Assembly (NCBI GenBank): GCA_017511325.1
Contig: JAFWKS010000420.1
Span: forward strand, 1-11,342
Direction of reading: 5' to 3'
DNA from: Erysipelotrichaceae bacterium
Lineage (GTDB): Bacteria; Bacillota_I; Bacilli_A; Erysipelotrichales; Erysipelotrichaceae
DNA length: 11,342 bases
Shown here one piece after another: positions 6,932 to 11,342 of this stretch. Position 1 is the first letter of the stretch. Every line of letters begins with the position of its first letter. The notes under the pieces are model-generated. The model had not been told where the DNA came from and ran no database searches. It saw nothing but the letters and a program-made list of their open reading frames with translations. A program made the position numbers and the translations under genes.

Positions 6932-7589
6932 TTTCCTTCTTTATATAATCAATGGCCTTTCTTATATCATCTATGACCATGACTGCTTTTTCTCTGTCTT
7001 CTTCACTTACATACGCAAGATCTTCCACAACAATCAAAGGACAGCCCCCTCTGATGGCAGCTTGAGCTCCATTGTGTCCGTCTTCAAAAACGAGAGCTTC
7101 CTTTTTATCGACATTAAAATGAGCGATAGCTTTAAGGAAGATCTCGGGATCAGGCTTGGTCTGTTTTACATCTTCCACGCAGACGATGTGATCAAAATAA
7201 TCTTTTATTCCGGAATTGTTCAGACAGCTGTCGATCACATATCTTTTGGATGAGGAAGCTACAGCCATTCTGATATCATTCTCTTTACAGTAATCAAGGA
7301 TATCTATGACACCAGGTCTAAGAGGGATCTTCACATTGAGGATCAGATCGTTGGCTCTTTCCCAGTATCTCTTCCAGTATTCTTCAAGCGGATAGTCTTC
7401 CCCGTATGTTTCCAGAACATGCTGTTCATAAGCTGTAAAACTGCCACCCATCTGGGCTGTCAGGAATTCAAGGCTTAGCGGTCTTCCCAGTTCTTCGGAT
7501 ACTGCTTTACCGGTCGCCGCATAGATCTGACGTTCGCTGTCAAGAAGCAGGCCATCCATGTCAAATACGCAAAGTTTAATCATCATCAT
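6909..7589 (-). CDS. HAD-superfamily hydrolase, beta-phosphoglucomutase-like
   Basis: A 226-residue phosphatase or phosphomutase of the haloacid dehalogenase superfamily. Motif I is VFDMDGLLLDSE, with nucleophile Asp10 and Asp12. A helical C1 cap covers about residues 20-85. Motif II is ASSSK (Ser112 or Ser113), motif III Lys145 in TKPDPEIF, and motif IV FEDGHNG with Glu169 and Asp170. The profile matches the beta-phosphoglucomutase/phosphoglycolate phosphatase branch; the substrate is unknown. Three in-frame ATG codons stand side by side (7589, 7586, 7583), and the last gives MIKLCVFD, the usual compact start. No Shine-Dalgarno precedes them; TATAAT (7592-7597) lies only two bases from the first. 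It is the first gene of the operon with rarA, which it overlaps by 23 bases, and is divergent from transketolase. Confidence 0.92.
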   Translation of the reverse strand: MMMIKLCVFDMDGLLLDSERQIYAATGKAVSEELGRPLSLEFLTAQMGGSFTAYEQHVLETYGEDYPLEEYWKRYWERANDLILNVKIPLRPGVIDILDYCKENDIRMAVASSSKRYVIDSCLNNSGIKDYFDHIVCVEDVKQTKPDPEIFLKAIAHFNVDKKEALVFEDGHNGAQAAIRGGCPLIVVEDLAYVSEEDREKAVMVIDDIRKAIDYIKKENERTTGI

Positions 7590-7591
7590 AT

Positions 7592-7601
7592 ATTATATAA
7601 T
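7592..7601. promoter_or_regulatory. Palindromic shared -10 element for divergent HAD-rarA and transketolase operons
   Basis: ATTATATAAT is a perfect 10-bp palindrome containing TATAAT on the plus strand (7596-7601) and on the minus strand (7592-7597). Plus-strand transcripts would begin near 7608, close to the Shine-Dalgarno. Minus-strand transcripts would begin near 7585, inside the ATGATGATG start cluster of the HAD gene. No good -35 was seen on either side, so the promoter may be weak, activator-dependent or rely on another feature. Confidence 0.5.
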
Positions 7602-7608
7602 AATAGTT

Positions 7609-7613
7609 GGAGG
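7609..7613 (+). promoter_or_regulatory. Ribosome-binding site of the transketolase N-terminal subunit
   Basis: GGAGG is 10 bases from the in-frame ATG at 7624, longer than usual, and five bases from an out-of-frame ATG at 7619. The position makes the local start choice ambiguous in vivo. Confidence 0.7.
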
Positions 7614-7618
7614 ACATA

Positions 7619-7642
7619 ATGTTATGGATAATAATGAATTAA
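7619..7642 (+). other. Candidate 7-codon out-of-frame ORF overlapping the transketolase start
   Basis: ATG at 7619 opens MLWIIMN and stops at TAA 7640-7642, crossing the true ATG at 7624 in another frame. Its spacing from GGAGG (five bases) is better than that of the real start (10 bases). It may be chance, or it may lower or time initiation of transketolase. There is no evidence that the peptide itself matters. Confidence 0.25.
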
Positions 7643-8439
7643 AGAAACACGCTCTGAATGTCCGCAGAAACATCATTGAGATGGTCTACTCAGCTCAATC
7701 GGGACACCCGGGCGGCTCTTTAGGCTCAGCAGATATTCTCACTTTCCTCTACTTTGAGGAAATGAATATCAATAACGCTAACAAGGGCAGCACGAACAGA
7801 GACCGCTTTGTTCTGTCAAAAGGACACTGTTCACCGGGCTTATACGGGATCCTGAAGGAAGCAGGTCTGATCGATGACGACATTCACGGTTTCAGACAAC
7901 TCGGTTCAAGACTGCAGGGACATCCAAACATGTCATATATCGAAGCTGTTGATATGTCGACCGGATCACTTGGCCAGGGTGTATCAACGGCCGTAGGCAT
8001 GGCTATCGCCAACAAACTCGACAAGAATGAAAACAGAGTATACGCTCTGTGCGGTGACGGCGAATCTGAGGAAGGCATCGTCTGGGAAGCTTTGATGGCA
8101 GCCTGCCACTATGAACTCGACAACCTGTGCATCATCTTCGATGTCAACCATCTGCAGATCGATGGCAATGTCCAGGATGTCATCGGACCTTTGCCGCTGC
8201 TAGAAAAGGCTCAGGCTTTCGGTGCTTACACGATCGAATGTGACGGCAACGATTTCGATTCATTGAGAAATGCCTTCGCCTATGCAAGACAAGCTAAAGG
8301 AAAACCAACCGTCATAATCGCCAATACCACAAAAGGAAAAGGTGTATCCTATATGGAAAACAACTATGCTTGGCATGGTGCAGCTCCTAAGGAAGAAGAC
8401 TACAAGATCGCAATGGAAGATCTCAAGGAGGTTGATTAA
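7624..8439 (+). CDS. Transketolase, N-terminal (thiamine-diphosphate-binding) subunit
   Basis: A 271-residue protein equal to the first half of full-length transketolase, which moves two-carbon ketol units between sugar phosphates in the pentose phosphate pathway. It carries SGHPGGSLG with His28, SKGHCSP with His68, GHP at 99-101, STGSLGQG (112-119), and the ThDP/Mg motif GDGESEEG (144-151) followed about 25 residues later by Asn175. A flexible loop with AWHG (His251) closes the domain. ATG 7624 is the first in-frame start after the GGAGG; a longer reading from 7558 would add a meaningless Ile/Tyr-rich stretch inside the promoter. The stop codon abuts the start of the C-terminal subunit. Splitting into two subunits is common in anaerobic Bacillota and archaea. 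Confidence 0.95.
   Translation: MDNNELKKHALNVRRNIIEMVYSAQSGHPGGSLGSADILTFLYFEEMNINNANKGSTNRDRFVLSKGHCSPGLYGILKEAGLIDDDIHGFRQLGSRLQGHPNMSYIEAVDMSTGSLGQGVSTAVGMAIANKLDKNENRVYALCGDGESEEGIVWEALMAACHYELDNLCIIFDVNHLQIDGNVQDVIGPLPLLEKAQAFGAYTIECDGNDFDSLRNAFAYARQAKGKPTVIIANTTKGKGVSYMENNYAWHGAAPKEEDYKIAMEDLKEVD
8425..8431 (+). promoter_or_regulatory. Strong ribosome-binding site of the transketolase C-terminal subunit
   Basis: AAGGAGG inside the last codons of the N-subunit gene, eight bases before ATG 8440. It suggests independent, efficient initiation, so the two subunits can be made in equal amounts. Confidence 0.85.
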
Positions 8440-9348
8440 ATGGCTCAAGAAACTAGAAACGCATATGGTGAGAAACTGGCCCAGCTTATTCAGGAAAATG
8501 AAAACATCGTCGTATTGGATGCTGACCTGACTAAATCAACCAAGACCATTGAAGCCAAGAAGGTCTGTCCTGAAAGACACTTCAATGCCGGCATTGCTGA
8601 ATGCAATATGATGGGCATGGCCGCCGGTCTGGCTGCCTCAGGCAAAACCGTTTTTGCCTCAAGCTTCGCGATCTTCGCGACCGGAAGAGCCTACGAGATC
8701 ATCAGGAATTCGATCGCCTATCCTGCATTAAACGTCAAAGTCTGTGCAACTCATGCGGGATTGTCAGTAGGTGAAGATGGAGCTTCCCATCAGGCGATCG
8801 AAGATGTAACGCTGATGCGAGTACTTCCGAACATGAAAGTCTTCGTACCATGCGATCAGTTTGAGACCAGGGCCATTATCGAATATGTCTCGAAGATCAA
8901 CGGACCATGTTATGTAAGACTTGGCCGAGGCAAGGTCGATGATGTCTATAATGAGAACAGCAGATTTAATTTTGAAAAAGTCGATGTCCTGAGAAAAGGA
9001 AACGGTGATGTGGTCCTGTTTGCGATGGGCCTGATGGTTCAGGAAGCTTTGAAAGCGGCAGAAGAGATCGATGCAACCGTTGTCAACGTCTCATGTCTGA
9101 AACCAGTCGATGAAAAAGAGATCCTGGAACTTTTGAGATCCCACAAGCGCGCCTATACCTGTGAGGAACACTCGATCATTGGCGGACTGTTTTCAACGAT
9201 CGCTGAACTCAAAGCAACGACAGATATCACGACCAAGATCACGCCGATCGGCATCAATGATACCTTTGGCGAATCAGGAAAGATGAAGGACGTCCTGGAG
9301 AAATACGGATTGACAGCCAAACATATACTGGAAGTAGTAAATGGATAA
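8440..9348 (+). CDS. Transketolase, C-terminal subunit
   Basis: A 302-residue partner of the preceding protein, carrying the pyrimidine-binding and C-terminal domains. The pyrimidine domain (about 1-165) has GIAECNMMGMAAGLA with the Glu54 that activates the thiamine cofactor, SSFAIFATGRAYE, and the substrate-phosphate region THAGLSVGEDGASHQ with His105 and His117. The C-terminal domain (about 180-302) includes VVNVSCLKP and EEHSIIGGLFS, as in transketolase and related 1-deoxyxylulose-5-phosphate synthase or pyruvate dehydrogenase E1-beta folds. The presence of the partner N-half makes transketolase the best call. It starts directly after the TAA of the first gene with AAGGAGG eight bases upstream, and is followed at once by a terminator shared with the convergent gene. 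Confidence 0.95.
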   Translation: MAQETRNAYGEKLAQLIQENENIVVLDADLTKSTKTIEAKKVCPERHFNAGIAECNMMGMAAGLAASGKTVFASSFAIFATGRAYEIIRNSIAYPALNVKVCATHAGLSVGEDGASHQAIEDVTLMRVLPNMKVFVPCDQFETRAIIEYVSKINGPCYVRLGRGKVDDVYNENSRFNFEKVDVLRKGNGDVVLFAMGLMVQEALKAAEEIDATVVNVSCLKPVDEKEILELLRSHKRAYTCEEHSIIGGLFSTIAELKATTDITTKITPIGINDTFGESGKMKDVLEKYGLTAKHILEVVNG

Positions 9349-9349
9349 T

Positions 9350-9380
9350 AAAAGTTGGGAACATCAATTCCCAACTTTTT
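9350..9380. terminator. Bidirectional terminator between transketolase and the C_GCAxxG_C_C gene
   Basis: A perfect 12-bp stem pairs 9350-9361 with 9368-9379 around a six-base loop. T runs close the plus reading (9376-9380) and A runs the other side, so it can stop transcription in both directions. It begins one base after the transketolase stop. On the minus strand the 3' end of the convergent gene forms one arm and its TGA (9364-9366) lies in the loop. Confidence 0.88.
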
Positions 9381-9783
9381 CTTTCAGTTTATCAACTGCT
9401 TTTTCCAATACTTCTGTTGCCAGCAGGACTGTCTTTAGACACGATTCTTCCCTGCTGTAATATTTCGGCCTCAGTTCTCTGCAGGAAGTTCCCTGCAAAT
9501 GTTCATTAAAGTCCTTGACCATCCTGTTTATTACCGGAAGGATCTGATCAGTCTCTTCCCTGGCTTTGTTTCTGATCACCATCTTGGACAGGATCGCCAC
9601 ATTGGCGACAAGTGTTCCGCATACGATACCGGCATACATTCCTGAACCGAATCCGCCAAACATCTTCATATCTTCAAAACTGATATCCAATCCATAATAC
9701 TCGTTGGCTGCATGGATCAGACATTCGCTGCAGTTGTAGTTTTCTTCTATATAATACTTTCTGACTAAGTCTTTTAATTCCAT
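9364..9783 (-). CDS. C_GCAxxG_C_C-family (putative redox) protein
   Basis: A 139-residue protein recognised by the conserved cysteine layout of this family: YNCSEC (Cys18, Cys21), GGFGSGMYAGIVCGTLVA (Cys55), GTSCREL (Cys101) and Cys115. The family's function is not established; the cysteines suggest a disulfide-redox or metal role in the cytosol or at the membrane face. The central motif here reads CGT rather than the family-average CGA. No signal peptide is visible. The start overlaps the gdhA stop by one base (TGATG) and has only a weak AGGG about 10 bases upstream, so it is probably made by ribosomes finishing GDH. The last codons form one arm of the terminator hairpin. Context suggests a role tied to glutamate or NAD(P)H metabolism, which is inference only. 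Confidence 0.85.
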   Translation of the reverse strand: MELKDLVRKYYIEENYNCSECLIHAANEYYGLDISFEDMKMFGGFGSGMYAGIVCGTLVANVAILSKMVIRNKAREETDQILPVINRMVKDFNEHLQGTSCRELRPKYYSREESCLKTVLLATEVLEKAVDKLKEKVGN

Positions 9784-11132
9784 CAGAATATGCCCTGTTC
9801 CATCATAGCATGTGCAACTTTTTCAAAGCCTGCAATATTCGCGCCGGCTATCAGATCATAACCAAGTCCGTATCTTTCTGCAGCATCGACCGATTTTTCA
9901 TAAATGCCCTGCATCATTAATTTCAATCTGGCATCGACTTCTTCAGCCGTCCAGAGGAGTCTTTGCGAGTTCTGCGCCATTTCCAGAGCCGAAACTCCGA
10001 CACCTCCGGCATTGACTGCTTTTGAAGGCGCAACGATGACGCCGTTTTCCTTAAGATATTCTATCGCATCCGCCGTAGTAGGCATGTTGGATACTTCAAG
10101 ATAATAATTTATACCGGCTTTGACGATCTTTTTGGCATCTTCAAGATCGACCTCATTCTGGGTTGCGGCAGGCATATAGATGTCTACATCATCAACGCCC
10201 CAGAACTTGGCTCCTTCTACAAATTCACAGCCAAATTTGTCCGCATATGATCTGAGATTCTTGGAATTGCTTTCTCTTAACGCCAGAATGAAATCCAGTT
10301 TTTCATCTGTATTAATGCCTTCTTCATCATGGATGTAACCCTGTGAACCGGACATGTATGTAACTTTAGCGCCAAGCTGAGCAGCCTTCTTCATGATTCC
10401 CCATGAAACATTGCCATAGCCTGAGACCGCGATCTTTTTGCCTAAAAGTGAATCATTATGTGCTTTCAATACTTCTTCAAGATAATAGATGGCACCATAG
10501 CCGGTTGCTTCCGGTCTGATTAAAGAACCACCATAGCTGAGTCCCTTGCCGGTAAGAACGCCGTTTTCAAAGACACCTTTCAGTCTTCGATACTGGCCAT
10601 ATAGATAGCCGATCTCTCTGCCGCCCACGCCGATATCACCGGCCGGTACATCGATATCCGGCCCAATGTATCTGTATAATGCACTCATGAACGACTGGCA
10701 GAATCTCATGATCTCATCATCAGATTTTCCGGCCGGATCAAAATCAGAACCACCCTTGGCTCCGCCGATCGGCAAGCCGGTCAGCGAATTCTTGAAAGTC
10801 TGTTCAAAACCCAGGAATTTGATGATGCTTTCATTGACATTATTCTTAAAACGCAAGCCGCCTTTGTAAGGTCCGATGGCTCCATTGAACTGGCAACGCC
10901 ATCCGACATTGGTATTGACCTTGCCTTCATCATCCGTCCAGACAACTCTGAATCTGAACATCCTCTCCGGCTCGACCATCCTCTTAAGTAGATCGGCCTT
11001 GACATACTCCGGATGTCTGTCGATCACAGGAGATATTGAAGTAAATACTTCTTCTACAGTCTGAACAAATTCTTTCTGATCTGCATATTTATTTCTTACA
11101 TAAGCAATGACATCTTCTACGTACTTGTTCAT
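9783..11132 (-). CDS. gdhA: Glutamate dehydrogenase
   Basis: A 449-residue hexameric-type GDH interconverting 2-oxoglutarate plus ammonium and glutamate, linking carbon flow to the aminotransferases of this window. Visible residues: Lys90 in GAIGPYKGGLRF, Lys114, catalytic Lys126 in PIGGAKGGSDFDP, Asp166 in PAGDIGVGGREIGY, the dinucleotide motif GYGNVSWG (238-245), and the closing MPTTADAIEYL and KAVNAGGVGVS substrate segments. The coenzyme pocket reads YMSGSQGYIHD (259-269): Gly262 stands where NADP enzymes such as E. coli GdhA have Asp, and it resembles the NAD-linked clostridial form, so cofactor preference is open. GGAGG lies seven bases before the ATG. The promoter is at 11164-11191. It is followed by the C_GCAxxG_C_C gene, overlapping by one base. 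Confidence 0.97.
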   Translation of the reverse strand: MNKYVEDVIAYVRNKYADQKEFVQTVEEVFTSISPVIDRHPEYVKADLLKRMVEPERMFRFRVVWTDDEGKVNTNVGWRCQFNGAIGPYKGGLRFKNNVNESIIKFLGFEQTFKNSLTGLPIGGAKGGSDFDPAGKSDDEIMRFCQSFMSALYRYIGPDIDVPAGDIGVGGREIGYLYGQYRRLKGVFENGVLTGKGLSYGGSLIRPEATGYGAIYYLEEVLKAHNDSLLGKKIAVSGYGNVSWGIMKKAAQLGAKVTYMSGSQGYIHDEEGINTDEKLDFILALRESNSKNLRSYADKFGCEFVEGAKFWGVDDVDIYMPAATQNEVDLEDAKKIVKAGINYYLEVSNMPTTADAIEYLKENGVIVAPSKAVNAGGVGVSALEMAQNSQRLLWTAEEVDARLKLMMQGIYEKSVDAAERYGLGYDLIAGANIAGFEKVAHAMMEQGIF

Positions 11133-11158
11133 GAGTCATCCTCCATAAAAATTTTATG

Positions 11159-11186
11159 TTAACATTATAACCTAAAATGATAGAAT
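11159..11186 (+). promoter_or_regulatory. Promoter of the peptidyl-prolyl isomerase gene
   Basis: TTAACA (11159-11164, five of six to TTGACA), 16 bases, then TAGAAT (11181-11186, five of six to TATAAT). The transcript would start near 11193, leaving a leader of about 18 bases with GAGGA (11196-11200) ten bases before the ATG. Confidence 0.6.
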
Positions 11187-11191
11187 GAAAA
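11164..11191 (-). promoter_or_regulatory. Promoter of gdhA
   Basis: On the minus strand, TTTTCA (11186-11191, four of six matches) is 16 bases from a perfect TATAAT (11164-11169). The transcript would start near 11157, giving a leader of about 25 bases that is too short for a riboswitch. It shares almost all its bases with the opposing PPIase promoter. Confidence 0.6.
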
Positions 11192-11210
11192 AAGCGAGGA
11201 AAACAAAAAA

Positions 11211-11342
11211 ATGGAAAATATCAAAATCAGAATCACAATGGAAAACGGCAAGGAAATGGAAGCTGAACTCTATCCTGATACAGCGCCGATCACTGTCGAA
11301 AACTTCGTCAGCCTGATCAAAGAACACTTCTTTGACGGTCTC
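11211..11342 (+). CDS. Partial cyclophilin-type peptidyl-prolyl cis-trans isomerase
   Basis: The first 44 codons of a gene cut by the right edge. The reading opens with alternating charged and hydrophobic residues (MENIKIRITMENGKEMEAEL), then YPDTAPITVENFVSLI and HFFDGL, the classic N-terminal part of bacterial cyclophilins (PpiB type), where proline isomerisation helps protein folding. No signal peptide is present, so it is probably cytosolic. The catalytic Arg/Phe motifs lie beyond the edge. It is divergent from gdhA; the start codon ATG 11211 follows GAGGA by ten A-rich bases. Confidence 0.88.
   Translation, partial: MENIKIRITMENGKEMEAELYPDTAPITVENFVSLIKEHFFDGL

Noticed and set aside
7558..7623. 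Longer transketolase start at ATG 7558
   Set aside because: It would encode an Ile/Tyr-rich stretch across the divergent promoter and the coding region of the HAD gene. The GGAGG lies downstream of it.
7624..9348. Transketolase as a single gene broken by a frameshift
   Set aside because: The N-part ends in a clean TAA, a strong AAGGAGG precedes the second ATG, and the halves match the known two-subunit form, so this is a natural split.
9812..11064. Plus-strand open frames opposite gdhA (9812-10015, 9904-10104, 10666-10869, 10876-11064)
   Set aside because: All sit opposite a highly conserved enzyme gene and have no ribosome-binding sites or recognisable products.
11133..11210. Riboswitch or leader-peptide control of gdhA
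   Set aside because: The predicted leader is only about 25 bases, with no hairpin pair or T run.
1..11342. CRISPR arrays, insertion sequences, tRNA or rRNA genes, attachment sites
   Set aside because: No regularly spaced direct repeats, transposase motifs, terminal inverted repeats or tRNA-like cloverleaf signals were seen by eye; gene content is ordinary chromosome. A tRNAscan or ISfinder run would settle small cases.

Overview
The window looks like a piece of core chromosome from a low- to mid-GC anaerobic Bacillota (Firmicutes). Supporting signs are strong GGAGG ribosome-binding sites, TATAAT-type promoters, short hairpin-plus-T-tract terminators, a transketolase split into two subunits, a clostridial-type glutamate dehydrogenase and a C_GCAxxG_C_C-family protein. 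An Erysipelotrichia- or Clostridia-like gut organism is a reasonable guess, but no rRNA or other marker pins it down. No mobile element, CRISPR array, tRNA or rRNA was seen. No stretch longer than about 140 bases lacks a gene.

Layout, left to right. Positions 1-1110 (minus) hold the N-terminal 370 codons of an exported, repeat-containing surface protein whose gene runs off the left edge. Positions 1249-2253 (minus) are gpsA (glycerol-3-phosphate dehydrogenase), with its own terminator. Positions 2298-3940 (minus) are a two-gene unit, an Lrp/AsnC regulator followed by a class I/II aminotransferase, joined by an ATGA overlap and closed by a terminator. Positions 4043-7589 (minus) look like a four-gene operon: HAD hydrolase, rarA, a second aminotransferase of the aspartate/aromatic type, and a GtrA-family membrane protein. 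Positions 7624-9348 (plus) encode the two transketolase subunits. Positions 9364-11132 (minus) are gdhA and a small cysteine-motif protein overlapping it by one base. At 11211 a cyclophilin-type peptidyl-prolyl isomerase starts on the plus strand and runs off the right edge.

The theme is central carbon and nitrogen metabolism: glycerol-3-phosphate for phospholipids, non-oxidative pentose phosphate interconversion, and ammonium/glutamate/2-oxo-acid exchange through GDH and two aminotransferases, one beside an Lrp-type amino-acid sensor. rarA (replication-fork maintenance) is the outlier in its operon.

I did not find an obvious new defence or mobile system. The most interesting material is regulatory architecture. 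There is a perfectly palindromic shared -10 element between divergent operons, and two genes have TATAAT only 2-6 bases from the start codon with no Shine-Dalgarno (possible leaderless mRNAs). A hairpin terminator carries a stop codon in its loop, and all terminators have almost no stop-to-stem distance. Two opposing promoters overlap between gdhA and the PPIase, a perfect 17-bp palindrome lies upstream of the Lrp gene, and a tiny out-of-frame ORF sits at the best-spaced start position ahead of transketolase.
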